A program made the position numbers and the translations under genes. Below are positions 36,419 to 48,072 of a stretch of DNA of 64,000 bases, one piece after another (within the stretch, counting starts at the first letter, position 1; the number at the start of each line of letters is the position of its first letter). The notes beneath the pieces were generated by a model. The model did no database searches, was not told the origin of the DNA, and saw only the letters and a list, made by a program, of their open reading frames with translations. Origin of the DNA: Bugula neritina (lineage: Eukaryota > Bryozoa > Gymnolaemata > Cheilostomatida > Bugulidae); contig OZ037767.1 of NCBI GenBank assembly GCA_964035545.1, positions 1,802,680 through 1,866,679 of the forward strand, in the 5' to 3' direction.

Positions 36419-39400
36419 AATATTTATAAGTTTATTAATCAAATGTAGTCTAATAACATGTCAAACTCACTATCAATACGTGTAACTTTAGTCAAAGTTA
36501 TGATGTTGTTTATTATTTGAAAATATATTATAATAACTTTTGAAGCATTACTTTTCTCAAATGTTAATTGAAGGGAGTCAATTTTTTATTTATTATTTGG
36601 GAATTGTTTTCTTTTTATAGGGACAAAGAGCATAAATTAATTACAAAAATATGACTGAAGGATAAATTTTAAGTCTGAGTTTTTGAAAGAACTTTATACT
36701 AGGTAGCATTGAAATTGTATGTAATGAGTAAATTAGTTAATTATATATGTCATTTGTATAGTTAAACAATGGACTCTTATTGAATAACACAGTAATTACT
36801 AACTGAAAAATGACTTACCTGTAGCCCTTGTCCCTGAAAAGAAAGGAAAACTCCTAGTAAATGTTTAAAAAAATATATTTATTTCTAAAAACCAGTTCTA
36901 ACTTTACTGACACTATAAATAATCATAATTTATGTTGAACTACTATTAAATTAGCTAGAATGCATGCTGTTTGTTAGAATTTTGAGTTCTTTTGTTTAAA
37001 TTACAGTTTCAATAATATTGCATTATGGAAAATGTTATGTGAATTCTTAATCAATTACTAGCATTGAAACTACGTGTTCGTTGTAAAGTTAGTAATAATA
37101 ACATGTATGATAAACTTGGTAAGTATGTCAATGTTAATAACTTTGCTGCTACACGGAGGTAAGGGAATAATATCAATATAATAACTTTAAATTAATGCAT
37201 TGATGGTACATAAGTTTAGAAAGAAATTTTAAACTACTGTTGAAAATGTTTATTTTTATATACTGCCAGTTGAATGATAAAACAATTAACTTAAACTAGA
37301 TGAAACATGTTTTTCAACTTTGTTCTGAGATATTACACATTTCACTATTTTTTAAAAGCAATAATTTGAAGCTCTTATAGCTTGCAGTAAAATAGTTACA
37401 AGAGTAAATATTATACCAATAGTTTAAGTAAATTCTCTACCAAACTTTTGCTATTTATGATGATCAAACTTCACCATCTTCAAGTTTGGAGAATGTTTAG
37501 TTGTTTTGAGTAATTTAAAGTTACTTTTTCTTGTTTTTAGTGTTAATCTAGTGTTGCTATATTATTTGTTATTGCAGTGTTGAATGACATAATAAGTACG
37601 ATGTTCAACAAGAGATATATGGATGAAATATTCAAACCTCAAGAGCTCCACTCCAAGAAGGCAATGAGAACTGTGTTTGATAGGCTGGCACATGCTTCCA
37701 TCATGAGACTTAATGCTGCTAGCATGGATAAAGTGCGTACAGTTATTACTACAGTGAAAAGTTGCGTTTATACCTTCACGATTTTCAGTTAGAAGTTCAA
37801 ATTGGCCAAGTTGATATTTTTCCGAGTTGCATTGCATTGTATGTAAAAGCCACTCGTAAAAAATTTTGTACTGTTATAACTTAATGGGCCGAGTTTAAAA
37901 TAATAAATAAAAGGAGTAATGATTCCTTGTATATATTGTTATTTAGTTATGACTTTGGCGATTAGATGACGTACTCATATGTTAATAATTAGATCGCCTA
38001 CTCCTTCTCAACTATAGCTTTTATGCTGTCAACTTTACTAATTCTCGATGTTTTCAAAGGGTATCAAATAGCGATTAGGCGAGTCAGATTTCACTTTTAG
38101 AAAATAAGCTTCCGCATCAATATGATTTTGCCAAGTTTCAGTTTGACTATAAAGGGGTACAGGTATAAACGCAAATTTAAACACTGCAGCTGTAGTATAT
38201 CACTACAACATATTATGTAGCAGTAATGATTACTACAGTATAACCTATGTAACTGTACTGTCTAACTACCATATAATGCATGTAGCTGCAGTATATTACC
38301 ACAGTGTAACTCCTGTAACTTTACTACAGCTGTACGATCTCATGACGATGGCCATCAAGTACCAAGTGACGTTGTGCTCCCAACCCCGGGACTTGCTGCT
38401 CATCACCCTGAACCACTTAGACGGGATCCGCGCTATGGTGCACAACCAGCCGATGGTCATCTCTACTCTCGACAGTCTATACCACAGCTTTATGGATGTG
38501 AGTCATGGTTTGCTCATAAACTATAGAGTTGTCTTCTCTATTAGTTGTGCGTCCACTCTAACTTGTTCCTAAATGTTTAAGAGCTGCTGGCAGCGGTTTG
38601 TTGAGTAATACATAAAGGCAGCACATTATGTTCAAGATATACTTATGTATAAGTAAGCATAGCTATGCATTATGTAAGTATAGTTACATATATGTAAGTG
38701 TAGTTACATATAAGTAAGTATAATTATTTATAAGTAAGTGTAAAGTAACCTAAAAGTTTCAGTATCAAAGTTTCTGTTGTATCTCTATATTTTTCTAACC
38801 CCCTGTGAAAAGACAATTCCAAGGTTGCTCCAATTTCTTTTTTGTTAACAACAATAATATTATGTCAGTAAACTAGTCTACAAATGATTTAGTCATGGTG
38901 TGTACATTTACTATTGTAAAAGCTCTCTTTGCCTATAGCTATATGGCAAGATGCTTTATGGGGAACTACAGACGGTGCGCCAATGTCTCCTCACATTCTT
39001 TCAGGACATGCATGTCAGGGTACGTAGGCTATTTCTTCATAGGTCAATAAATTCCTTCAAAACTCCCGTTTAGAATGTCACCAGCTTCACACTTGGAACA
39101 AATACATTAACATATATTCTCACAATGGTCCACCTAATGTATTCATATACTTTGACCTGCTAACACAACACACTTGATATATCTTTTGAATTTATTTGTA
39201 TGAATTTGAAACCGTCTTCTGTTAACAAATTGAACTTGATCGGTTACTAAACTCCACATATATGGTGGTAATTCATGTCCTGAACAGTAAGTGGCTGTAA
39301 TATATAAGATCGATTTAATAAATCTGTGCAGTGTAGACTTGGTGGTCCTCTCTGTGTGCAGTTAATGGTAAGCTATACTTTGGTGTTGGTCACAGCCGTG

Positions 39401-41931
39401 GTTGCAGAAAAATAGTTAATAAATATTGTGCTATTTTTCAATCAATATGCTTGCTATTCTATATTTATATTCCATCTCTTTGTAATCAGTATTTTATGTC
39501 ACCAGTTTGCTGAATGTACAGATATGTTACTCTAATATGACACATTCAGGTGTCAGATATGATACATTCAGGTGTCAGATATGATACATTCAGGTGTCAG
39601 ATAGGATATATTCAGGTGTCAGATATGATACATTCAGGTGTCAGATATGATGTGTTCAGGTGTCAGATATGATGTATTCAGGTGTCAGATATGATGTGTA
39701 CAGGTGTCAGATATGATGTGTACAGGTGTCAGATATGATGTGTTCAGGTGTCAGATATGATGTGTTCAGGTGTCAATATTTCTGAAAGAAGGACAGCAAA
39801 ACCAATCTGGTCGGTTTGTACTGCCACGAGGTGGTACAGTGCCGATGGGCAGCCAAGTTCCAGGAAAGATAGTCCTGTATGATGAGACTGGAGAAGTGAG
39901 GCAACGTAAACAGTTCCACCCCGGTAAGTACTCCACCTCCTTTAATCACTAAGGCTATGGTATATCCGTGTCTGATTCTAATCACAATCAGCTGGGGTGC
40001 TGATATTTGTTAGCTATTGCTATAATTTGGAAAATAAATATCAGTATAGTTTGTTACTAGCATTACAGTGAGTGCGACTGTGCTCAGATTCACAGTGATT
40101 AGTGTAATCAATGTTGAGTACATACTATGCAGTTAGTTACTCACCTTGATGTAAAGTACTCCTCACTGATTCACTGAACACTAGTCTATACTAATGACTC
40201 ATTAGTGAGTCTGTACTCAATGCGATTTAATAATAAATGAGTTAGTGATTGAGCTAATGGGTGTATGAGTGAGTGATTGAGTGGGTGGGGGAGTGGGTGA
40301 GTGAGTGTGTGAGTGAGTGATTGAGTTAATGGGTGTGTGAGTGAGTGAGTGAGTGAGTGAGTGTGTGAGTGAGTGAGTGAGTGAGTGAGTGAGTGAGTGA
40401 GTGAGTGAGTGAGTGAGTGAGTGAGTGAGTGAGTAAGCTACTGCTAGACTTGTATCTAGAGTTTTCTGGAGTTGTAGATGGAATTACTGAAAAGTGTACT
40501 GGAATATAAGAATTAGATATTTAAACCACAAAGTTGTTTCCCCTATAGCTTAAACTGCTACTGATCTCTACTCTCTCTGTAGGTAGCACCTATAAAGTGG
40601 CCCAGAAGGAAGGTTCTCTCAACCTGACTGGAGACAGGGTGACTAAACTCGGCTGTAACATGTAAGTAGAGAATCTGTTTGAATCTTACAGCATGTGACT
40701 TGTTTGTCATGTGACTTTTCTGTCATATGACTTAGTTGTCATGTGACCTTTCTATCAAGTGATTTATTTGTATGTGCCTTGTTTGGCATGTGACTTATTA
40801 GTCATGTGATTCATAAAACCACAGCTTTGTTAGATATGTTGAAGATATTCGATCTTTTAAGCGTAATGAGTTAACTACTTATAGTGAAAAAAAAATTTAA
40901 AGATGGACATATGCTTATGAGGACCAAGCAATGTGTATGAAACTTTTAGGAACTAAGGTTATTGTATGGAATTTCTATGAAAAGTTTTAAAAAAGTTATA
41001 GTCAAATTTTGATACTCTGGAGTTATATATTCATTATAATTATTGCATATAATTTCTGATGATCGAAGAGATATAACTAAGTGTTAATGTGACTGTTATG
41101 GTGATGAAATATTTTTAGGTACAGTACCCACAAACCATCGGAGACTACAACATCAAGTGTGGAGTCTAAAAAGACGTCCAAACATCGTACCCTTACCCAA
41201 GCTGAGCTAAGCACCCCAGATCCTCTGGCTAAGGCGCAACTGGACTTACTTTCTCATCTCATTGGCTCCGGATCTGCTAGTAAAACGAGTTTTAGAATAA
41301 ACTTGTTCAACAACGATGAAGAGGAAGAGTAAGATTTGTACTTTGAGTTGGTAGTGCAGACGTATAGTTCAGTGCAGACGTATAGTTCAGTGTAGTGCAG
41401 ACGTATAGTTCAGTGTAGTGCAGACGTATAGTTCAGTGTAGTGCAGACGTATAGTTCAGTACAGACGTATAGTTCAGTGCAGACGTATAGTTCAGTGCAG
41501 ACGTATAGTTCAGTGCAGGCGTATAGTTTAGTGTAGTGCAGACGTATAGTTCAGTGTAGTGCAGACGTATAGTTCAGTGCAGATGTATATTTCAGTGCAG
41601 TGCAGACTTATAGTTCAGTGCAGACGTATAGTTCAGTGCAGACGTATAGTTCAGTGTAGTGCAGACGTATAGTTTAGTGCAAATGTGTAGTTCAGTGTAG
41701 TGCAGACGTATTATATGAAGTTGATTATAAAAGGATACTTCCTGTTTCAGGAGCTACGTCTCTCCAGTGGCTAATCAGATACAACAAGAAGGAACAGAGT
41801 TTGTGGAAATAGACGCTAGGAAACGCACCAAAGACAAGTACCTCGATAAAGTGATGGGGGAGATGAATATTAGTGGAGGCGGAGCTTCTGGGGATGATGA
41901 TGACCTCCTCGACCTTATGGACCAGGCGTAG
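33866..41931 (+). CDS. OSCP1: OSCP1 (organic solute carrier partner 1 / NOR1 family)
   Basis: Exons 33866-33977, 37578-37732, 38330-38497, 38939-39019, 39770-39923, 40583-40661, 41119-41328, 41751-41931 join in phase to 379 residues, about the length of human OSCP1. It opens MSAKALPMLFINLGGEMIYI and continues VLNDIISTMFNKRYMDEIFK, LYDLMTMAIKYQV, VSIFLKEGQQNQSGRFVLP and FRINLFNNDEEEE, all close to vertebrate OSCP1. It ends with an acidic stretch, DDDDLLDLMDQA. OSCP1 is soluble, has no recognised catalytic motif, was described as affecting organic-solute uptake, and is widely associated with ciliated and testis tissue; its molecular job is unsettled. The intron 4 acceptor lies inside a 22-bp minisatellite, and intron 1 (3.6 kb) holds an antisense Ser-rich repeat ORF. 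Confidence 0.96.
33980..34140 (+). repeat. (TATTAG/TACTAT)n low-complexity repeat at the OSCP1 exon 1 donor
   Basis: Hexanucleotide-like attagtatta/ctaatac repeats start within about 10 nt of the exon 1 donor. They keep an open frame of Ile/Leu/Val codons after exon 1, which explains the long apparent ORF there. Confidence 0.8.
35111..35720 (-). CDS. possible first exon of a Ser-rich 12-residue-repeat protein
   Basis: Not a recognised family. ATG at 35720 has a good context (ATCATGG). The frame starts MENSSSSESESLELEVGSSS, then has 13 tandem 12-residue units, 11 ending MQTD and 2 ending IESG (consensus SNSRSGSSMQTD), then a non-repetitive part, SSSIFSRAIQASLKFNNG. It ends at a consensus donor, CAATG followed by GTAAGTATAG; without splicing it would stop at 35082 (212 aa). 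Differences between units are mostly silent (Ser, Asn, Arg third positions) or Ser/Thr. The opposite strand is also open through the array, and there the differences are silent or Glu/Val, so selection is not decisive. It lies antisense in OSCP1 intron 1. No downstream exon was recognised. It could be non-coding satellite that happens to be open. Confidence 0.4.
35160..35665. repeat. 36-bp tandem repeat, about 13 copies
   Basis: Plus-strand unit like gagtttgagtcagtttgcat plus gctggatccactcctt. Copies differ by a few substitutions and no indels, so reading frames stay open on both strands. Two copies carry ccactctctatg in place of tcagtttgcatg. Confidence 0.95.
36333..36414 (+). repeat. (TA)n microsatellite, about 41 repeats
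   Basis: Uninterrupted TA dinucleotide run in OSCP1 intron 1. Confidence 0.98.
38640..38748 (+). repeat. gtaagtatagttacatat tandem repeat
   Basis: Five or so copies of 18-20-bp units in OSCP1 intron 3. Most contain GTAAGTATAG or GTAAGTGTAG, which match the 5' splice-site consensus. The array starts about 140 nt after the true donor. Confidence 0.75.
39540..39775 (+). repeat. 22-bp minisatellite, 11 copies, containing the OSCP1 exon 5 acceptor
   Basis: Unit gatatgatgtgttcaggtgtca with minor variants (atacattcag). The core caggtgtca occurs 11 times at 22-bp spacing, the last at 39767-39775, where CAG is the acceptor and GTGTCA encodes Val-Ser of exon 5. These residues are conserved in OSCP1, so true exon sequence is part of the repeat unit. 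Confidence 0.93.
40255..40437 (+). repeat. (GAGT)n microsatellite
   Basis: Long run of gagtgagt with a few interruptions in OSCP1 intron 5. Confidence 0.95.
41345..41712 (+). repeat. 20-25-bp minisatellite (gtgcagacgtatagttcagt)
   Basis: About 17 copies with an optional 5-bp insert (gtagt) starting 16 nt after the exon 7 donor and ending about 40 nt before the exon 8 acceptor, so it fills most of OSCP1 intron 7. Confidence 0.92.
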
Positions 41932-43646
41932 CGACGTTTGGCTACCAGCCTTCTGCTCTTTTATTTCTTATACTCAGTCTATCAGTCTGATGGACTGTGA
42001 GCAATACTTATTGTCTACTCTCAGTAATAACCAGTATAAGTATACTAGTTCAATTTACTTGCATTTGTTACGTCCAATCATGTTCTCAGATTTCATATTT
42101 ATTTTTAGACATATTCTTGTAATGCTGTTATGAAATGAAATATGCTGTTGTTCTATTGACTTCAATCTGTGATAAGATTCTTAGTTTCAATAATTCTTTT
42201 TATTTTGTTTTTCCAATTGGAGCAAGTCGTTTAGTTCTTGGAGTTATCTTTCCATCCTGTTGTGCTGCAATAATAAAGTAAACAAAACAAGTATTCGTTT
42301 TACTTCAGTTTTAGTGTTGGCTACAACCCACATGTACTAAAGAGTAGAGGTTGTGAAACAATTAGACCAAATCTATGGTTCATTGATATGGTGATAGAGT
42401 TTGTGTAAACGAAATAATAGACAGTGCAACTTTATCCAGCCATTCTACCTGCAGCTTAGTTATAGAATATGCTAGGTTTCTGTGTGAGGTTTGCTGAATT
42501 TCTTCACAGGCAGTGCCAGGAGTAGCTTGCTGTCAATTTTTAGTAAAAGTGAAATAAGGTTTATATATAAATACATTGATCTTGGTAAAGCTAATGAGGT
42601 GGTTGTAACACCTGAATCACTCTTTAGGCTATAGATCCTCATAACATACTTACTGCTATATATTCTAAAATCATATGATACATAACTTTAAAGCTGTTTC
42701 TATGACAATTTTATTTTGTTAATTATCGATTCAGTAGAATTCCAATGTAATATACTAAATAATAGAATTATCTGGAGTGATGTTAGCCCAACTTACCAGA
42801 CTCACTCTACAATCAGAAGCCCCCAGCTGTTTTGTGCATACAGTTATCACAAAACTTTCCTTTGTACCAAAAGCCATGATGGCATAACTCTAATCACAGC
42901 AGAACCATGACAGTAGCATGAGCATTATGCTCTTTATGACTGCAAACGCTACCTATATAATTAAAAAGAATGATATATATGCAGGCAATAAGTGTATAAC
43001 ATAAATTTTAACAACTTTGCTAGTATAGAACAGGGCTGTATGTACTTGTTAAATGAACATTGCAAGGTCATATAAAGGTTAATTGTCTATGCTGCACTTA
43101 CCCAGGGAACTTGATGAAGCCAAGAAAACATTAATTGAACAGAAGTTGCTAACGGCTAAAAACATGCCCTGAATGTTTTATTAATTTCCAACTTTTAGAG
43201 TGTCTGGGTTTGTAATTATTTCCCATCATTGATAGATCTATAAACTAAAATGCATTTTCTGAAAATACTGCAGGAAAGAACAAGACTTTCAAAATCAACT
43301 GATGACAAGGAAGAAGCTGAAGGCAGCACATTTACTGACTGCCTTGCTGCCTCTATCAACTGACAGCATATTGTAACAAGGATTTAGTTCAACTAGTGTC
43401 CCAATATTAACTCGATCTGTTTGAGCTGTTATTACACATCAACTTTATTATAAACAAGATTTGTGACACCATGTTGCATAAGGTCAAAGGTCATATTGCA
43501 CTTGCTGATGAAATAGATTCTGTCAGTATATAGTAAGAGATGAAAGGTGTGTAGCACTAATATGCTGGTGGGCTGAGGGATTGTATAGTAAATTTATTGA
43601 TTAGTAAAATAGGATTTGCAAACTCTTAGCCTGAATTACTCTAAGT
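41932..43646. other. intergenic region between OSCP1 and the MCT-like gene
   Basis: OSCP1 3' UTR, then about 1.4 kb with no recognisable exon. It should hold the transporter gene's promoter. Confidence 0.5.
42272..42277 (+). terminator. candidate poly(A) signal for OSCP1
   Basis: AATAAA about 340 nt after the OSCP1 stop codon, followed by an A-rich then T-rich stretch. Confidence 0.55.
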
Positions 43647-46600
43647 ATGCCATTGCCTATTGACAGGGAATGGGCGTGGGTCATTGTCACAGGTGAGTTA
43701 CTGTTTCTAATGTTACACTCAAGATACAAGCTGCACAGTTATTTATGAAGTAGGGGCAGTATTGGAGAAAATAGAAAAAGCTGGTATTACAGATGAGAAG
43801 TATAGCTAAAGAAGTTGTGTACTCACAAGATTTTCAACTGATTCTCTAAACCCGAAGTTTATAGAAGCAGAAAAAAACTTGGGCTATGCTCTAATTACTG
43901 TATTTGACATTTGCCGGCATGCTACTGCATATCAGTTATGCAGGCATTGATTATTAGTTTAGCAGCAGTAACAGCAGACTAGCTGAAAGTGCTTTATTAG
44001 TAATAGTTCTTTTAGTGACCAGTAAAGGAGGCTGTACTCTAATCCCACCCTTCTTCAATCGCATTAACATACTAAGGTCTAACTTCTTTTCCTGCAAGTA
44101 GATGAAATTCAGATACAAACAATTTTATGGTTTGTTTACAGCTTGCACTGCTCTCTTCGCTATCTCAGCCGGAGCAGGCAAATGTCAAGGAGTAATAATG
44201 GTAGAGGTCATTGACAAATTCCAGGGAGTCTACAAACCTTCTTCACTACTCTGGGTCTTCATGTCTACCTTCATATTTGATGGGCTCTTTGGTGCGTCAC
44301 TGCAGGCAGTAGTTTATTCACTCAAAAACTCTGAATTAATTCAGGAACAAAATGGAGAAAACTTGCATCTACTATCTAATTTTAAAAATTTGTACTATAG
44401 AAATATTTATGTTGAATTAAAATAAAGTTTACACCTTCACCTGTTTGCAGGACCACTTGCAGGTTACCTCATGCTGAAGATAGGTCACCGGTGGTCAGCT
44501 TTTCTCGGTCTCTTTTCATTGGTTGTTGGGAATATCGGTTTAGCCTATGCTCCAAACATAGTAGCCATGATTATTTGTCACAGTATTCCAACAGGTATGA
44601 ACCAAATGTCAATTCTAACACCTGTAAGCTAAGTTTAGAACAATTGTTATCATATGTGACTCGAATAGGCAATAGTAAAGTGAAACAACTCCCACTCAAT
44701 GCACCTTCTAGCCTTGGCTAGATGCAAACTATGAATCAGTGAAGCCTCAATGTTAAATTAACCTTTACCGGAATACTTAAGAGGAGAAAACTGCTGATAT
44801 AGATTTACATAATGTAGAGTAGAGTAATATAACATAATGTGATATGGTATGTATGATACAATGTAGTACTACGCATCTATTATATAATATAGAATATAGA
44901 GTGTATTATTATTTATTATTACATAAAATATCATGTTACGTAACACGTCACATGACATGATATATCATGTGACGTATCATATCATGTGACGTGTCACATG
45001 ATATACCATGTGACGTGTCACAAATCTATTATTTCAGGTTTTGGATACATGCTGACCTCATTTGTGGCAATTATGGCGAGTAGCCCATACTTTGTTGAAA
45101 AAAAAGCTTTAGCTGTGGGACTGACCACAACTGGATCTGGTATCGGGGCGTTTGCAATACCTCCCATACTTAGAGGACTATTTGATGCATTTGGATTCTC
45201 TGGTGCTTTATTAATATATGGTTAGTTTTGGTGATGTTTGTCATATACTGATATTTCCTGGTAGGAGTTGATCTTGCGACACAGAGTAAGACATCAAGGA
45301 AAATACACTAACTGTCATGATAACTAGTGACAAGTAACAGCAATAATGATATTATAGTGTGGAGTTGATCTTGCGACACAGAGTAAGACATCAAGGAAAA
45401 TACACTAACTGTCATGATAACTAGTGACAAGTAACAGCAATAATGATATTATAGTGTGATATTGATAACAGCTCCTGTACTCCATGCATTTCTTCCAAAA
45501 AAAGCTTACATATAATAAAACAAGTTTTTGAATTCTTTAGTATTCAATATAATTATATGTCCACATTGTGACATTTTTCAATATTTCAGTATATACAATT
45601 AAACAGTTATGCATTATCATAATATAATCAGGAGTTATTCCCTCTATTAACAGGTGGATTCTCCGTTCAATTCATGTGTTTAGCTGCGTTACTCAGACCC
45701 ATATCTCACTATACTAAGAAATCTAAGCAGTTGCCTACTCCTGCCGAGGTGAGTAATTCTACATTCAAGATTTCAAATATGCAAGCACGCACGCGCGCAC
45801 GTAGGATATAGGTACATATGTTTATATAATTATAGTAAAGATAACATGCATAATTAAAGTTGATTTAACACTTTATTTTAATGGTTTCGTATGATATACC
45901 CATCAGATACAATGTTATCAACCTGTCATATTATTGAACTATAAAAGATTATTCATGTTACGAGTATTATAAATATTCTGATATGTATGTAACTGGGTTA
46001 GGAATTGATAGACAAGGAAGGTGCATCTGGTGATGTCAAGGATTCTACAGACCAGACAGCAGAAACAGATCTAGATTCTCCTGACATGAGAGAAATTGAG
46101 AGAGTACCATCTGCAAATATAGATACAGAAAACAAGGCTAAAGAGAAGTTCAACTGGCGTGTAATACTTGTACCCAAAATGCTGATGATAACCATGTGCA
46201 GTGTGGTGTATATGCTGGGCTTTTCTGTAACCTACACCTGCATACCAGCCTTTGCTCGGGAATGTGGTATGTGCAAGGAACTCTCAGTAACATTCTAAAT
46301 TATTTCTTTTATCAATAGTTTATGTTACGTTACCATAGGGTTAAGTAATTTGTTATTACAATATTATTGATTTAATTTTGCTTATATACTTAAAATGCAC
46401 AGAACTAGTAAAATAGCTACTAAGACTAGCTTTCCTTAAGTTTTGAACAATTAATAAATCTAACAAAATAGTTTTGCAACTTCAAAAGTTGTCAGAATTG
46501 GCAAAAAATATAGCGCCATTAACACAAGTATGACTCACTCTGTATGACTCACTCACCTTGTTTTTATGCGTCTCCTGGTCCTCTAGGTATTAGTGACAAA

Positions 46601-47926
46601 CTGGTGTCAATACTGATGGCTGTATCTGGAGCCATAGAGATCCCTTGTAGGATTGGTAACGGATGGCTGGCTGATAGGAAGATTATAACCACTACTGCTC
46701 AGTTTGCCATTTGTGTGTTTCTAGCCGGTTTCTTCTGTCTTCTCTGTGCCATAGTCTCAAATCTAGCTGGTATGCAGTAGGGGGTCGGTCTGTTTCTGTC
46801 TCTTCTTGAAACTCTTAGATTTTCTAAACCGCCTAAAATTTAATTTGTATAAATACTATTTAAATTAAAATTAGCCAATTTAGAAACCTTTTTTTTACTG
46901 TAATTCTCTAATATACTTATATAGTATTTATTAATTACTTATTAATATTTTCTGTATGCCTACACATTTGTGCAAAGCAGCATTTTATTTTAAAATTTAG
47001 TTGCATTTGATTAAAAACATTCTAACTGAGTGCAGGTATAATTCTTGTCTAAGTGGCACATCTATATAATAGGCTATATACAACTGTGTAGTCTGAGTGA
47101 CGCTATGTATGCTTTGCAGGTATAATTCTGGCTATAATAGGAGTATCAGCTGTTGGGTCCTCAGTCTTCAGTTTAGAGCCACTTGTGTTTAGAGAACTGC
47201 TGGGAGATTCACACGTGACTAGCAGTCTAGCCATGCAGGCTGTACCTCAGTGTGTTTCTTTTGCTGTGTCAACTTTGATAACAGGTACGTCTGCAACCTT
47301 TTGAAATATAAGGTCCTACTTACTCGACAGTCTGTGCAAGAGTCCCCTCGTGCAGTCTTTACTTTCACTCTCACAATAGCCAATATCCAAGCCGTACAAG
47401 CTGGTAGGAAATCCGAATGCTTGTAAGGCAGTTAGCCAATCACCTCAGGTTAGCTTGTAGCTTATCTGCTAAAGACTATAAACCGCATTATATTCCACCT
47501 TTCTCGTCTGTACTCTTTAACGTCTGCACCTGCCATGTCTACAATCTTTGAAGTTTGCACCTTTGACGTCTGTACTCTTCATGTCCGCACCTTTTGTGTC
47601 AATCCTTGTACAACCCGTATCTGCTTCTCCTTCACTTTTCTTATATAGCATGCACACAACACCTTCTCTTCAACTATAGTAGCCACGGGTTTTATGGCAG
47701 TCTAATGCGACACCAGCATTTTCACAGCAAGAAGTTGATTTCTCAGAGCCAAGTGTGATAAAGTTCAAGTCTTTATATTTATGTAGGTGTGATATATGAC
47801 AGAACTGGGTCATGGAGGGCCGTTTTCTATTGCATTTCAGCCATAATGATGGTATCTTCAACTATCACCTGGCCATACCTGTTCAATAACTGGTATAAGA
47901 GGCGTCAGAGCACCACCCCATCTTGA
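43647..47926 (+). CDS. monocarboxylate-transporter-like MFS protein (SLC16-type)
   Basis: Exons 43647-43692, 44142-44291, 44451-44594, 45038-45220, 45654-45748, 46002-46266, 46587-46769, 47120-47284, 47787-47926 join in phase to 456 residues. Almost every intron is phase 1 at a Gly codon. The short first exon encodes MPLPIDREWAWVIVT; this matches the MCT start motif (Asp-Gly-Gly-Trp-Gly-Trp-Val-Val) but with DREWAW. Hydrophobic segments cover each exon, for example SLLWVFMSTFIFDGLFGPLA and AVGLTTTGSGIGAFAIPPIL. A charged cytosolic loop (residues about 208-265, PAELIDKEGASGDVKDSTDQ onward) separates two halves of about six helices. The second half has CRIGNGWLADRK, the usual MCT loop with an Arg-Asp pair. 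It is a plasma-membrane carrier; the substrate (monocarboxylate, thyroid hormone, amino acid or other) cannot be told. Confidence 0.88.
44935..45025. repeat. nested palindromes (catgtgac/gtcacatg) before MCT exon 4
   Basis: Several overlapping inverted copies of gtcacatg and catgtgac within 90 nt, able to form hairpins. The stretch ends about 12-15 nt upstream of the acceptor at 45037, where it replaces most of a normal polypyrimidine tract. Confidence 0.7.
45264..45456 (+). repeat. 97-bp direct tandem duplication
   Basis: Two essentially identical 97-bp copies starting ggagttgatcttgcgacaca, at 45264 and 45361, in MCT intron 4, 43 bp after the exon. Near identity suggests a recent duplication or an assembly artefact. 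Confidence 0.93.
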
Positions 47927-48066
47927 ACTATACAGGCATTACTATAATTTTGGTAATACTAGGTAAAACATAAATATAAAATGTGTTTTTTTATGACTTT
48001 ATATTTTAATTTTAAAAGCTGATTAATGGCTAATACTATAGATGTACATAATATTTTTTAATTCTA

Positions 48067-48072
48067 AATAAA
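48067..48072 (+). terminator. candidate poly(A) signal for the MCT-like gene
   Basis: AATAAA about 140 nt after the stop codon, followed by T-rich sequence. Confidence 0.55.

Noticed and set aside
44102-44141. MCT exon 2 starting at the ATG at 44102
   Set aside because: The frame is open from there, but only the acceptor at 44141 joins in phase with exon 1 and gives a continuous first membrane helix.
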